NCBI GenBank assembly: GCA_937926545.1
Contig: CALAZW010000066.1
Coordinates: forward strand, 30,442-94,441
Source of the DNA: an uncultured Helcococcus sp.
GTDB taxonomy: Bacteria > Bacillota > Clostridia > Tissierellales > Peptoniphilaceae
DNA: 64,000 bases
Direction of reading: 5' to 3'
A model generated the notes under the pieces. It made no database searches, was not told the DNA's origin, and saw nothing but the letters and a program-made list of their open reading frames with translations. A program made the position numbers and the translations under genes. Positions 1 through 9,551 of the stretch are shown here, piece by piece (within the stretch, counting starts at the first letter, position 1; the number at the start of each line of letters is the position of its first letter).

Positions 1-725
1 GAATTTTTAATGTCTTCAAAGCTAATCTTTATAAGACCATCTAGAGGATCAGTGGATAAAACAGCCAACTCTAAAGAATTTAAGGCTGTCCTTGCATCAC
101 CTGAAGAGGCCCTTATTAAATAAGCCAAGGCCTCTTCTTCTATCTCAACCTTATAGTTTCCAAATCCCCTATCCTTGTCTTCCAAGGCCCTGATTAAAAC
201 CTTTCTAATATCTTTTTCAGTCAGGTGTTTTAATTGTAGAATTTGGCATCTGGATAAAAGAGCCTTATTGACTTCAAAGTAAGGATTCTCTGTAGTGGCC
301 CCTATTAAAATCAAGGTCCCATTTTCTACAAAAGGCAAAAGAGCATCCTGCTGAGACTTGTTAAACCTATGTATCTCATCTATAAATAATATGGTCCTGC
401 TATTATACATGGATAAATTATCTTCAGCCTTTTTAGTTATTTCTCTTATATCCTTGACTCCTGCTGTTACAGCTGATAGTTTCTCATAGTTCATCTTGGT
501 AGTCTTGGCTATAATATAGGCCAGGGTGGTTTTTCCAGTTCCTGGAGGCCCATAAAATATCATAGACCCTATCCTATCTGCCCTTATCATTCTGTAAAGA
601 GGCTTGTCTCTAGCTATCAAATGATCTTGTCCCACATATTCTTCCAAGCTTTCCGGTCTCATTCTAGCTGCTAGAGGGGCATTTTTCTTTAATTGTTTTT
701 TCTTATTAATTTCAAAAAAATCCAT
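1..725 (-). CDS. rarA: Replication-associated recombination protein A (RarA/MgsA), 3' end cut by window edge
   Basis: AAA+ ATPase that acts at stalled replication forks, related to clamp-loader and RuvB proteins. The ATG at 725 opens a frame that runs off the left edge without a stop, giving about 241 residues. The N-terminus (MDFFE..., then PLAARMRP and VGQDHL) is the family signature. A Walker A motif GPPGTGKT and a Walker B motif FIDEIHRFNKSQQ follow, then the GATTENP sensor 1 motif. A ribosome binding site AAAGGAT precedes the ATG. It lies downstream of nrdR, separated by a hairpin that may only partly terminate transcription. Family assignment is firm; the C-terminal tetramerisation domain is outside the window. 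Confidence 0.93.
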   Translation of the reverse strand, partial: MDFFEINKKKQLKKNAPLAARMRPESLEEYVGQDHLIARDKPLYRMIRADRIGSMIFYGPPGTGKTTLAYIIAKTTKMNYEKLSAVTAGVKDIREITKKAEDNLSMYNSRTILFIDEIHRFNKSQQDALLPFVENGTLILIGATTENPYFEVNKALLSRCQILQLKHLTEKDIRKVLIRALEDKDRGFGNYKVEIEEEALAYLIRASSGDARTALNSLELAVLSTDPLDGLIKISFEDIKN

Positions 726-737
726 TTTTTATCCTTT

Positions 738-770
738 ATATGAAAAAGCTATTCTAAAAAGAATAGCTTT
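738..770 (-). terminator. Hairpin after nrdR, moderate terminator
   Basis: Ten-base inverted repeat AAAGCTATTC / GAATAGCTTT (745-754 and 761-770) just after the nrdR stop on the minus strand. The following T-run is only five bases, so some read-through into rarA is likely. I see no separate rarA promoter in the short gap. Confidence 0.6.
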
Positions 771-777
771 AATAGAC

Positions 778-1233
778 TTATTTATCTTCCTTTAGATTTT
801 TTAACTCATCATAAAAATAATCTACATCTTCAAATTCTCTATATACGGAAGCAAATCTAACATATGCAACTTTATCGATTTCCTTAAGCTTTTCCATTAC
901 CATTTCACCAATATAGGCCGAAGTTATCTCCTTTTGGTTTAAGTGATTAATCTTGGTTTCAATATCATCTATCGCCTTTTCAAGCACGTCTAAAGCCACT
1001 GGTCTTTTTTCACAAGATCTAATCATACCATTTAAAAGCTTGGCCCTGGAATAAGATTCCCTGGTGTTATCTTTTTTTATAACTACTATTGCCTGGTCTT
1101 CAAATCTTTCATAAGTCGTAAATCTCTTTTCGCATTTTAGACAAGACCTTCTTCTTCGGACAGCTTCATTGTCTTCTGTAGGTCTAGAATCTATTACTTT
1201 TGAATCGTGAAAACCACAATATGGACATTTCAT
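778..1233 (-). CDS. nrdR: Transcriptional repressor NrdR
   Basis: Zinc-ribbon/ATP-cone repressor of ribonucleotide reductase genes; it senses ATP and dATP through the cone. The 151 residues match the usual family length. The N-terminal zinc ribbon shows CPYC at residues 3-6 and CLKC at about 31-34, followed by the basic RRRR stretch and an ATP-cone starting near VVIKKD. The ATG at 1233 has AGAGGT upstream inside the end of ftsZ, so it is probably co-transcribed with ftsZ. Its likely target, nrdAB at 39355-42932, has two NrdR-like boxes in its promoter region (42954-43010). Confidence 0.96.
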   Translation of the reverse strand: MKCPYCGFHDSKVIDSRPTEDNEAVRRRRSCLKCEKRFTTYERFEDQAIVVIKKDNTRESYSRAKLLNGMIRSCEKRPVALDVLEKAIDDIETKINHLNQKEITSAYIGEMVMEKLKEIDKVAYVRFASVYREFEDVDYFYDELKNLKEDK

Positions 1234-1235
1234 AA

Positions 1236-2285
1236 TTAACCTCTTAAGAAATCTGGGATATAAAGTCCTGAACCACCATCATCATCTTTTTTTTCTGCTT
1301 TTTTATTGGTGTTTTGACTACTTATCTTTTTATCGTCAAAACCAGTTCCAATAACAGTGATCTTTAGGTCTTCCTTCATGGATGAGTCTAAACCTGCACC
1401 AAAGATAATATTTGCTTCTGGGTCAGTTATCTCTCTAATTAACTCAGCAGCTTCATTTATTTCAAAGATTCCCAAGTCAGCAGCTGTTATGTTTATCAAT
1501 ACAGCCTTTGCACCATCTATTGAAGTTTCTAATAAAGGTGATTTAATAGCAGCCTTAGCAGCTTCTACCGCTCTATTTTCTCCATTAGCCATACCAATTC
1601 CCATATGGGCAATACCTTGGTCCTTCATTACAGATTGAACGTCTGCAAAGTCCAAGTTAATCATATTAGGAACAGCAATTAGGTCTGATATACCCTTGAT
1701 ACCATCCATTAATACTTGGTCAGCCATTTGGAAGGCTTCTAGCATGGTTGTTCTCTTTTCAGCTGTTTGTAATAATCTATCATTAGGTATAACAATTAAT
1801 GTATCTACCTTGTCTTTTAATTTTTCAATACCTTTTTCAGCTTGTTTTTGTCTATTTCTTCCTTCAAACATAAAAGGTTTAGTTACTACAGAAACAGTCA
1901 ATATACCCATTTCTTTAGCTACTTCAGCTACTATAGGTGCAGCACCAGTTCCTGTACCTCCACCCATTCCAGCTGTTACAAAAACCATGTCTGCTCCAGC
2001 TAAGATATCAGCTATTTCATTTTTACTTTCTTCAGCAGCCTTTTCTCCCACATCTGGGTTTCCGCCTGAACCAAGTCCTCTAGTTAACTTAGTACCTATT
2101 TGAAGGGTTTGATCTGTATCAATTGCTGCTAATATTTGTTTATCAGTATTAATAGCAATAAATTCCACACCCTTTAATCCGGAAGATTTCATTCTGTTAA
2201 TGGCATTGTTTCCTCCCCCACCAACACCAATTACTTTAATTTTCGCCAAGCCTGTGTCATTCATTTCCATATCGAAGTTGCTCAT
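1236..2285 (-). CDS. ftsZ: Cell division GTPase FtsZ
   Basis: Tubulin-like GTPase that forms the Z-ring. The glycine-rich T4 loop (GMGGGTGTGAAP), the N-terminal VGVGGGGNNA nucleotide loop and the conserved C-terminal peptide ending IPDFLRG (the docking site for FtsA/SepF/ZapA-type partners) are all present. The frame stays open upstream to 2327, but the correct start is the ATG at 2285 because GTGGAGGT sits 5-6 bases before it. ftsA is not adjacent, unlike many dcw clusters. A strong promoter lies at 2356-2384. nrdR follows 2 bases after the stop. Confidence 0.98.
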   Translation of the reverse strand: MSNFDMEMNDTGLAKIKVIGVGGGGNNAINRMKSSGLKGVEFIAINTDKQILAAIDTDQTLQIGTKLTRGLGSGGNPDVGEKAAEESKNEIADILAGADMVFVTAGMGGGTGTGAAPIVAEVAKEMGILTVSVVTKPFMFEGRNRQKQAEKGIEKLKDKVDTLIVIPNDRLLQTAEKRTTMLEAFQMADQVLMDGIKGISDLIAVPNMINLDFADVQSVMKDQGIAHMGIGMANGENRAVEAAKAAIKSPLLETSIDGAKAVLINITAADLGIFEINEAAELIREITDPEANIIFGAGLDSSMKEDLKITVIGTGFDDKKISSQNTNKKAEKKDDDGGSGLYIPDFLRG

Positions 2286-2355
2286 TTCTACCTCCACTTT
2301 TCTATTTAAATCTAAATTTATATACAATCATTCAAATATAATTATTCTAAATTAC

Positions 2356-2384
2356 ATTATATCAATATTAATAGCTAATTTCAA
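2356..2384 (-). promoter_or_regulatory. SigA promoter for ftsZ-nrdR
   Basis: On the minus strand: -35 TTGAAA (2379-2384), a 17-base spacer ending in TGA (extended -10), and -10 TATAAT (2356-2361). It begins directly after the ftsW stop codon and leaves a leader of about 60 bases before the FtsZ start. This would let ftsZ be transcribed independently of the upstream cell-wall operon. Confidence 0.75.
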
Positions 2385-2386
2385 AG

Positions 2387-3514
2387 TTATTTGTCTTCAA
2401 ATCTTGAAATATTCAAGACTACACCAGTCATTATATACATGATCCACAAAGATGTCCCCCCATAAGAAATAAAGGGCAAAGTAATACCTGTATTGGGGAT
2501 AACATTTAAGGAAACTCCTATATTTATAAAGGACTGGATAAAAATAAGAATACCTATACCAAAAACAAGAAGTTTGGCAAAGTGATCCTTGACTCCAATG
2601 GCCACTTTTAAAATAGATATTACAAAGCCCACTATTATACCTATAAATATAACTGAACCTATAAAGCCTGTCTCCTCCGCTATTACTGCAAAGATCATGT
2701 CGTTATTTACCTCTTCAGCCAGATAACCATACTTAAATATTGACTGGCCAAAGCCTACCCCTGTTATGCCACCCCTGCTTACTGAGAAAAGGGAATTTAA
2801 GATTTGCCAAGAATCAGTCAAATAATATTTTTCCGGGTCCCTAAAGGCAAAAATCCTCTTTAGCTGGTACAGATCATAGTGGTCAGCCACCTTATATAGG
2901 GCAAAGAGACCTAGAGCTATTACTATAAATAAGACTGGGGCAAACTTTTTAGGCATACCATATACTATGTACATGATTAATAAAACCAATACTATGGTTA
3001 CAAAGGTTGAAAAGTCTGGTTGAAGAATCATTATTGAAGACGGTAAAAGAATCATCAAACCACTGGCCACCATCCCCTTTATAAACTTATCCCTGTTTTT
3101 CCTGTTTTTAACTAGGAAATTGGAAAAGAATATAATACTAGCCAACTTATATATGTCTGAAGGCATAAAGGAGATCGGTCCAAACTTAACTCCCCTTCTA
3201 GTATTATTATAGGATTTGGCAAAGGGACCTTTTAAACTTAAGGCCATTAACAATAGGGATACAAAAAGTATCTGCTTGTAGTATTTTTTATAGTATCTAT
3301 AATCAATCCTTGAAAATATTAACATTAATATTATTCCCATTATTAGAAAACCACCCTGTCTCTTAACATAGTAGAATTTTCCTCCCCCATGTTTAATAGT
3401 TAGGTAGGCACTGGAACTTAGGATTACAAACAAGCCTATTATTCCCAATAATATTGATAATATTAATATTTTTGTGTTTACTTTTCCCGGTTGGTTTTTT
3501 AACTTTTTTTTCAT
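2387..3514 (-). CDS. ftsW: FtsW/RodA/SpoVE-family peptidoglycan glycosyltransferase
   Basis: SEDS-family polymerase that adds lipid II to glycan strands at the septum together with a class B PBP. The 375 residues form about ten hydrophobic segments with the family's C-terminal signature around NTGITLPFISYGGTS. Its position between murD and ftsZ in the dcw cluster points to FtsW/SpoVE rather than RodA. The start overlaps the murD stop as ATGA (4-base overlap), so translation is probably coupled. The cationic N-terminus is cytoplasmic. Confidence 0.93.
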   Translation of the reverse strand: MKKKLKNQPGKVNTKILILSILLGIIGLFVILSSSAYLTIKHGGGKFYYVKRQGGFLIMGIILMLIFSRIDYRYYKKYYKQILFVSLLLMALSLKGPFAKSYNNTRRGVKFGPISFMPSDIYKLASIIFFSNFLVKNRKNRDKFIKGMVASGLMILLPSSIMILQPDFSTFVTIVLVLLIMYIVYGMPKKFAPVLFIVIALGLFALYKVADHYDLYQLKRIFAFRDPEKYYLTDSWQILNSLFSVSRGGITGVGFGQSIFKYGYLAEEVNNDMIFAVIAEETGFIGSVIFIGIIVGFVISILKVAIGVKDHFAKLLVFGIGILIFIQSFINIGVSLNVIPNTGITLPFISYGGTSLWIMYIMTGVVLNISRFEDK

Positions 3515-4857
3515 TTTTTCTCCGCTAATCTCTTGACTAGTTTTTTGAAATGTTCTCCTCTTTCTTCAAAGTTCCTATACATTCCCCAGCTGGCACAGGC
3601 TGGTGATAATAAGACCACATCCCCTGAATCAGCCATGCTATAGGCCCTTGTTACTGCTTCATTTAAGTCATTTAGTAATTCTATATTTTCCAGACCGTAT
3701 TTTTTACCGACCTCATAAAGTTTATACTTGGTTTGACCTATTAGTAAGAGACCCTTAATTTTATCTCTTTCTTCAAATAACTGATCAAAATCCACATTTT
3801 TATCATAGCCACCTGCTATTAAGATTACAGGACCTTCAAATCCCCTTAAAGCATTTAGACTGGAGTCCACATTGGTTCCCTTGGAATCATTGTAGTAGCT
3901 TACATCCTTGATTTTGTCTACAAACTCTATTCTGTGCTCCACACCCCTAAAACTAGTTATGGCTTCTCTTATGATTCTAAGATCTATATTCATAGCACTG
4001 GTCAAGGCAATGGCAAATAATATATTTTGTACATTATGAAGGCCTACCAGACTAATTTCTTTTCTATTTATTATTTCGATTCCCCTGTAGGATAAGGAAC
4101 TACCATCCAAATAATATCCATCTTCTAGTACAGTTTTAGTCGAAACATCAATTATTTCAGCCTCGGTCTCCATAACCATCCTATCATATAAGGGATCGTC
4201 GTGGTTTAAGATTAAAACTTGATCTTTTTTCATTCTTCTAGAAATATTTAATTTAGCCTCTATATAGTCTTCATAAGAGCCATGCCAATCTAAATGATCC
4301 TCACTAATATTTATTATGGCTGCCAAGGCTGGATTGAATTCGTCTACAGATGCCAATTGGAAGCTGGAGCTTTCCAAAACAAAATAATCCTTGGGATTTT
4401 CATACATTTTCCATAAAAGACCTATACCTATATTTCCCACCAGGTGGTTTTTTATGCCTGCCCTATCTAAAATATGAGAAACCAAAGATGTTGTAGTAGT
4501 CTTACCATTGGTTCCGGTTATAGCTATCATTCTATCCCCGCCCCATATTCTATAGGCCAATTCCAGGTCAGATACCAAATCCAAGCCCTCTTCTTTAGCC
4601 TTCACTACCAAGGGATTGTCCAATCTAATTCCAGGACTTTTTAATAAAATATCCAACTGCTTCCAATCTATATCAGATTCTTTTTCCCAGTACTTGTAGG
4701 AAAATCCTTCAATCTCTTTAAAGACTTCAGCCAAATCTTCCTTTTTCTTACTATCGTAAATATAGACTTGGGCCCCCATACTTGATAGGGCCTTTATGCT
4801 AGATATACCAGTTATACCTAGCCCATATATTAATATCTTTTTATCTTTAATTTCCAT
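3511..4857 (-). CDS. murD: UDP-N-acetylmuramoylalanine--D-glutamate ligase MurD
   Basis: Cytoplasmic Mur ligase that adds D-glutamate to UDP-MurNAc-L-Ala using ATP. The 448 residues are normal length. The N-terminal Rossmann motif YGLGITGIS, the P-loop GTNGKTTTTSLV (around 112-125), the NISEDHLDWHG segment and the YNDSKGTN motif of the C-terminal domain are visible. It sits between mraY and ftsW in the dcw cluster, 6 bases after mraY. Other Mur ligases (murC, E, F) and murG are absent from this cluster. Confidence 0.97.
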   Translation of the reverse strand: MEIKDKKILIYGLGITGISSIKALSSMGAQVYIYDSKKKEDLAEVFKEIEGFSYKYWEKESDIDWKQLDILLKSPGIRLDNPLVVKAKEEGLDLVSDLELAYRIWGGDRMIAITGTNGKTTTTSLVSHILDRAGIKNHLVGNIGIGLLWKMYENPKDYFVLESSSFQLASVDEFNPALAAIINISEDHLDWHGSYEDYIEAKLNISRRMKKDQVLILNHDDPLYDRMVMETEAEIIDVSTKTVLEDGYYLDGSSLSYRGIEIINRKEISLVGLHNVQNILFAIALTSAMNIDLRIIREAITSFRGVEHRIEFVDKIKDVSYYNDSKGTNVDSSLNALRGFEGPVILIAGGYDKNVDFDQLFEERDKIKGLLLIGQTKYKLYEVGKKYGLENIELLNDLNEAVTRAYSMADSGDVVLLSPACASWGMYRNFEERGEHFKKLVKRLAEKK

Positions 4858-4863
4858 AATAAC

Positions 4864-5814
4864 CTACGCCAATAAATATACTGTTAAGGCAGTTAATATA
4901 ATACTTACCACCATAAAAGAAGCAACTATCTTACTTTCCTTATATCCCTTTAATTCATAGTGATGGTGAATAGGTGACATAAGAAAAACTCTTTTTCCTG
5001 TCTTTTGAAAACTTATAACTTGAATTATTACTGATAGGGCTTCAACAAAATATATGCCCCCTATAATAATTAAAAATATTGATTTATTCATAAGTAAAAG
5101 GATGCTGGATACAGCTCCACCTATGGCCATAGATCCAGTGTCTCCCATGAAGATACTCGCTGGATTAGAGTTGTAAATTAAATATCCCAATAAAACTCCA
5201 GCAAATATAACTGATATATTTCCAAGACTTGTTAAATCAGTCTTATTGATAATATAAAGTCCAAAGAAAACAGGAATGGATACTGAGGTCAAAAGACCAT
5301 CTAGACCATCTGTTAAGTTTACAGCATTTACTGTTCCAACCATAATAAACATTAAAATAGGAATGGCTAAAAATCCAAAATATAAAGGTTTTTCTATGAA
5401 AGGAAAGGCTTGATATTTCAAATCAAACTCTCCAAATTTACCAACTATTAGAATGATAACCAAGGAAAGAACAAATTGTAATAAAAGCTTTTGCTTGGGT
5501 GTCAAGCCCAGGTTATGGCCTGCTGAAATTTTTTCATAGTCATCAGTGAAACCTATAAGTCCAAAACCTAAGGTTGCTCCCATGACAACTAAAGAATTAA
5601 AACTAAAGCCTTCAAATAAGGCAATTAGTAAAAGGGCTGCCAGGGTAAAGGCTAGTCCTCCCATGGTTGGAGTTCCTTCCTTGGCATAGTGTTCCTTATT
5701 TCCTTCTTCTCTTATGGGTTGTCCTATTTTTTTCTTTTTTAAGATGGGAATCAATCTTCCCGTAAATAATGCAGAAACTAATATTGCTATTATTAGCTTA
5801 AATACTATATTCAT
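4864..5814 (-). CDS. mraY: Phospho-N-acetylmuramoyl-pentapeptide transferase MraY
   Basis: Integral membrane enzyme that transfers phospho-MurNAc-pentapeptide to undecaprenyl phosphate, making lipid I. The 316 residues are typical. The catalytic signatures are present: FTDDYEK, NLTDGLDGL, FMGDTGSMA and the MSPIHHHYELKG histidine loop. About ten membrane segments. The start is supported by GGAGGAAGAAATG. It is preceded by the PBP gene (9 bases) and followed by murD, the standard order. Confidence 0.97.
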   Translation of the reverse strand: MNIVFKLIIAILVSALFTGRLIPILKKKKIGQPIREEGNKEHYAKEGTPTMGGLAFTLAALLLIALFEGFSFNSLVVMGATLGFGLIGFTDDYEKISAGHNLGLTPKQKLLLQFVLSLVIILIVGKFGEFDLKYQAFPFIEKPLYFGFLAIPILMFIMVGTVNAVNLTDGLDGLLTSVSIPVFFGLYIINKTDLTSLGNISVIFAGVLLGYLIYNSNPASIFMGDTGSMAIGGAVSSILLLMNKSIFLIIIGGIYFVEALSVIIQVISFQKTGKRVFLMSPIHHHYELKGYKESKIVASFMVVSIILTALTVYLLA

Positions 5815-5823
5815 TTCTTCCTC

Positions 5824-8076
5824 CTAGTCAGTTATCAAGGTGATTTTTCCATTGCTATCTAAAATTCCATTGGCCTTAGGTTTTTGATCTATAACCTTCT
5901 TGCCTTCACCCTTGATCTCATATAATATATAATTTTTTTCTAGAAGATCCTTGGCATCTTTTAATTTCAAATCAATTAGATTTGGCGCTTTAATCTTCTT
6001 TTTATTTTCTTGACTTATCTTAATAGTACTATCCTTTTCAATGTAACCATTATTTTCAGGATATTGCTTGTCTATTATATGGTATTTTCCCAACTCTCCA
6101 ACAATTTCCACATCTAGAGGTTTACCCTCTAATACCTTTTCTATCTCCTCTATGGTTAGGGAGGTTAGTTTAGGAACCTTTATCAAGTTTTTAATGGTAT
6201 TGTCATCTAGTTTATTTTCATTTTCATAATAGGCTATATCTCTCATAATGTTATAGGCTACTGGACCTGCTGTATTTATCCCTTCATTTTCAACTAAGGG
6301 TTCATTAAATACTACTAGAACTGTATATCTAGGTTTTTCTATAGGATAAGTCATAAAAATAGAAGCTACAGTTGGTGTCAGTTTATTTTTTTCTGACTTG
6401 TAAGGATTTTCTTCATTTACCTTAATGGTGGTTCCTGTTTTTATCCCCATCTTCAAGCTTTCGTCTTCTTTGGTAAACATGGTTACCTGATTAAAGGAGT
6501 TACCATAGAAATCCCTCATGGTCTTTGAGGTCTCTTCGGTTATAATCCTGGTTAACTCTTCTTTTTCCCTTTGAAAAACTATATTGTTTTCATCGTCAAT
6601 AACCTTATCCACCACCATGGGTTTATAATAGATTCCTCCATTTACAGTGGCGTTTAAAGCTGATAAAAGCTGGATAGGAGTCGTACTTACAGAGTGGCCA
6701 TATCCCATGGGAGCAAAGTCCACATCTGCTATTTGGGAGTCTTTAGGAAAGATTCCCTTAACTTCATTGGGTAAGTCTATACCTGTAAACTCTCCAAACT
6801 TAAAGCTTTTTCCATAGTCATGGAAGTTGTCCTTACCCACATCCTTTATTATATCCACATAGGCCGGGTTACAAGAATTGGCAAAGGCTTCCTTCATGGA
6901 CTGTTCTCCATGAGGGTCATGACTTCTCCAACACCTTATAAATACTCCTGGTGCTATTTCATACTTGCCATCACAATTATAGGTCTTGTCCAAGGTTTTC
7001 TTGTTGGTTTCCAAGGCCATGGAAGACACTATAGATTTAAATACTGAACCAGGCTCATAGAAATGTGAAACTAAAGGGTTATTCCAATTGGATACAATAT
7101 AATTGGTTTTACCTTCATCTGTATATTTCTCATAAACCTTATCATCTAGAATAAACTTAGGTTTTCTAGGGTCATTGGGATCAAAGGATGGGAAACTATC
7201 CATGGCCAAAACCTTACCCGTATTAGGATCCATAACTATGGCCTCAGCCACAAGGGCTTTTTGCTCTTTAAATCCACTTAAGAGATGCTTGTGGACAATA
7301 GCTTGAATTTCTTCATCTATGGTAGTTACTATATTATTGGCCTTCTTAAATTTAATCTCACTGGCATTGTCAAAGGGTATGTTAGTCCCCCCTATGGCCT
7401 TATAGAATTCTTGATAGCCCTTCTCACCACTTAAAAGATCATTGTAGTAGTTTTCCAAACCATAAAGTCCCTTGTCATCTTCAACAAAACCTAAGGTTTG
7501 GGAGAAGCTTTCCTTGTTTGGATAATATCTTTCTGTATTTTTAATATATTGGATATAGCCAACATTTAGCTTGTCCAATTCCTTTTTTTGTTCATCGCTT
7601 ACCCTATTGGCTATGGTTGTCTCTATTCCCTTTTCCAATTTATTTCTCAGAAAGTCCTTGTCTATATTTAAGATTCCAGATATTTTCTCTATATCCTCTT
7701 CCTTATAGACAGGCAGGGAAGCCTTCAGGTTTATTTCTTCCTTTTCCTTGGAATCCAACTTATTATAGGACTCCTTATTGTTTTGAATTTTCTTAACTCT
7801 TATTGCTTCATCTTCAGAAACTGCCCTATATAAATAACAGGTATTGACTGTGACATTAATAGCGAGAGGTTTACCCTTTGAGTCGTATATGGCACCTCTA
7901 TTGGGAGATATAATATTTTGTCCCCTAGAGATATTTTCTCCCTTGCGCTTATAGTCATTTAAGTCGAATACCTGTAAATATAAAAGTCTTATTACGTATG
8001 CTAAAGTAATAGCAAGAATTAAGTAAATAGAAACAACAAATCTCTTATTTAATGATTTCTTCTTACTTTTTTTCAT
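5824..8076 (-). CDS. Class B penicillin-binding protein with two PASTA domains (FtsI/SpoVD type)
   Basis: Septal transpeptidase that cross-links peptidoglycan. It has one N-terminal membrane anchor (about residues 11-33), a dimerisation domain, and a transpeptidase domain with the three active-site motifs: SVFK (SxxK), SCN (SxN) and KTGTT. Two C-terminal PASTA domains follow (about 630-690 and 692-750), beginning near VPKLTSL and APNLIDL; PASTA domains bind muropeptides or other ligands. At 750 residues it is slightly longer than PBP2x/SpoVD. Position between ftsL and mraY in the dcw cluster supports the division role. Confidence 0.95.
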   Translation of the reverse strand: MKKSKKKSLNKRFVVSIYLILAITLAYVIRLLYLQVFDLNDYKRKGENISRGQNIISPNRGAIYDSKGKPLAINVTVNTCYLYRAVSEDEAIRVKKIQNNKESYNKLDSKEKEEINLKASLPVYKEEDIEKISGILNIDKDFLRNKLEKGIETTIANRVSDEQKKELDKLNVGYIQYIKNTERYYPNKESFSQTLGFVEDDKGLYGLENYYNDLLSGEKGYQEFYKAIGGTNIPFDNASEIKFKKANNIVTTIDEEIQAIVHKHLLSGFKEQKALVAEAIVMDPNTGKVLAMDSFPSFDPNDPRKPKFILDDKVYEKYTDEGKTNYIVSNWNNPLVSHFYEPGSVFKSIVSSMALETNKKTLDKTYNCDGKYEIAPGVFIRCWRSHDPHGEQSMKEAFANSCNPAYVDIIKDVGKDNFHDYGKSFKFGEFTGIDLPNEVKGIFPKDSQIADVDFAPMGYGHSVSTTPIQLLSALNATVNGGIYYKPMVVDKVIDDENNIVFQREKEELTRIITEETSKTMRDFYGNSFNQVTMFTKEDESLKMGIKTGTTIKVNEENPYKSEKNKLTPTVASIFMTYPIEKPRYTVLVVFNEPLVENEGINTAGPVAYNIMRDIAYYENENKLDDNTIKNLIKVPKLTSLTIEEIEKVLEGKPLDVEIVGELGKYHIIDKQYPENNGYIEKDSTIKISQENKKKIKAPNLIDLKLKDAKDLLEKNYILYEIKGEGKKVIDQKPKANGILDSNGKITLITD

Positions 8077-8087
8077 CTTCTACTCCA

Positions 8088-8597
8088 TTAATTAAAAAAT
8101 TTACTAATCAGATTCATAATAGAGTCTTTATTATTCGTTTTTTCTTCTTTTTCAACCATCAAGTTACTATTATCTGAATCTTCCTTTAATTTTACTATAT
8201 GATCATTGGTAGGATATATCATATGTAGTTTTTCCTTTGCCAGATTCTCTATCCTTGACTTATTCAAATATGGCTCTAATTTAAACTCTAATGAATTCTT
8301 TTCTTGGGCCAAATCCTTGTTTGCAGCCTCAAGTATGATTAAATCACTATTTATTTTCACCATATCAGTATAACCCACAACCAATAGTATTATCAATACA
8401 GCCGACAAAATAATGCTCGATGATAAAAATACAAATCTTTTCTTTGCTTGTTTTTCCCTATGTTTTTTTAGCTTTTCTTTCTTGCTTAGATTTCTTTGTC
8501 TTTGCCTAACTGCTAGCTCTTCTGTTTTCTCAGAAAACTCACTAATATTATCCTTTTTTAGATAAGTTTCTCTCTCATATTCCCTCAAGGCTTCCAT
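8088..8597 (-). CDS. FtsL-like cell division protein
   Basis: Small bitopic protein of 169 residues. A long charged, lysine/arginine-rich cytoplasmic N-terminus (about 55 residues) is followed by one membrane segment (about 56-76) and a periplasm-side coiled coil containing a LAKEKLHM.YPT segment typical of FtsL/DivIC proteins. FtsL pairs with DivIC and the septal PBP/FtsW to activate septal synthesis. Sequence identity in this family is low, so the call rests on topology and on its place between rsmH and the PBP. The start follows TAAGGAG. A second such protein (DivIC) is at 29226. Confidence 0.85.
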   Translation of the reverse strand: MEALREYERETYLKKDNISEFSEKTEELAVRQRQRNLSKKEKLKKHREKQAKKRFVFLSSSIILSAVLIILLVVGYTDMVKINSDLIILEAANKDLAQEKNSLEFKLEPYLNKSRIENLAKEKLHMIYPTNDHIVKLKEDSDNSNLMVEKEEKTNNKDSIMNLISKFFN

Positions 8598-8606
8598 TTT
8601 AACTCC

Positions 8607-9539
8607 TTACAATTTTAAGCCTATTCTTAACTTGGCTGGCTTAGCTCTATTATTGACTTCCAGTTCTTCTTCACTAGCCGTAATTGGCTTTCTATTTATT
8701 ATTTTTATTTCCCTTACCTTGTTGCAAACACAAACCGGAAAATCCGGAGGACATACACAGCCCTTGGCCAAGTCCTTAAATTTGTTTTTTACTATCCTAT
8801 CTTCCAGTGAATGGAAGGTAATAATTGCAAGTCTCCCATTTCTATTAAGTTTGGCAACTGCAACATCTATGGTATTTTCAAGTACATCCAATTCCTTATT
8901 TACTTCAATTCTCAAGGCTTGGAAGGTTTTCTTTCCTGGGTGCTTGTTTAATCTGGCCTTTTTAGGTATGGCATTTTTTAGGATTTCAACCAAATCAAAG
9001 GTTGTTTCTATTTCCTTGTCTTGTCTTGCCTCTACTATAAATTCAGCAATTCTTTTGCCCCATTTTTCTTCTCCATAGTTCCATAAAATATATTCCAAAT
9101 CCTCTTGGGAATAATTATTTACTATATATTTAGCCGTTAAATCGGAATCCAAATCCATTCTCATGTCTAAGGGAGCATCAAACCTATAGGAAAAGCCCCT
9201 AGATTCTTCGTCCAACTGGTGGCTGGACACTCCAATATCCATTAATATTCCATCGACCTTGTCCAGGCCTAGAGAATCCAATATGGAATCCAAGTGAGAA
9301 TAATTACTTTTTACAAAAGTCACCTGATCTCCATAGTCAAAAAGGTTTTCTTGGGCTTCTTTTAAAGCCTCTTCATCCTGGTCTATGGCTATCAGTCTTC
9401 CACTACTATTTAATTTTTTTAAGATTTCCTTGGAATGACCTCCCCCACCGACAGTACAATCAACATATATACCATCTGCTTTAATATTTAATCCATTTAT
9501 AGTCTCTTCCAATAGTACTGGTCTATGATAACAATCCAT
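8607..9539 (-). CDS. rsmH: 16S rRNA (cytosine(1402)-N(4))-methyltransferase RsmH (MraW)
   Basis: SAM-dependent methyltransferase that modifies C1402 of 16S rRNA. The 310 residues are standard. The N-terminal YHRPVLLEE and the SAM-binding VDCTVGGGGHS loop are visible, with GILMDIGVSSHQLD and the C-terminal IITFHSLEDRIVK motif. It is the second gene of the dcw cluster after mraZ, with a short gap and TAGGTGA before the ATG. Confidence 0.97.
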   Translation of the reverse strand: MDCYHRPVLLEETINGLNIKADGIYVDCTVGGGGHSKEILKKLNSSGRLIAIDQDEEALKEAQENLFDYGDQVTFVKSNYSHLDSILDSLGLDKVDGILMDIGVSSHQLDEESRGFSYRFDAPLDMRMDLDSDLTAKYIVNNYSQEDLEYILWNYGEEKWGKRIAEFIVEARQDKEIETTFDLVEILKNAIPKKARLNKHPGKKTFQALRIEVNKELDVLENTIDVAVAKLNRNGRLAIITFHSLEDRIVKNKFKDLAKGCVCPPDFPVCVCNKVREIKIINRKPITASEEELEVNNRAKPAKLRIGLKL

Positions 9540-9551
9540 CTTCTCACCTAC

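Noticed and set aside
1696..2103. 135-codon open frame on the plus strand opposite ftsZ
   Set aside because: Shadow of the ftsZ coding sequence with no start signal; FtsZ is unmistakable.
8632..9078. 148-codon plus-strand frame opposite rsmH
   Set aside because: Serine/leucine-rich shadow of RsmH with no supporting start or homologue.
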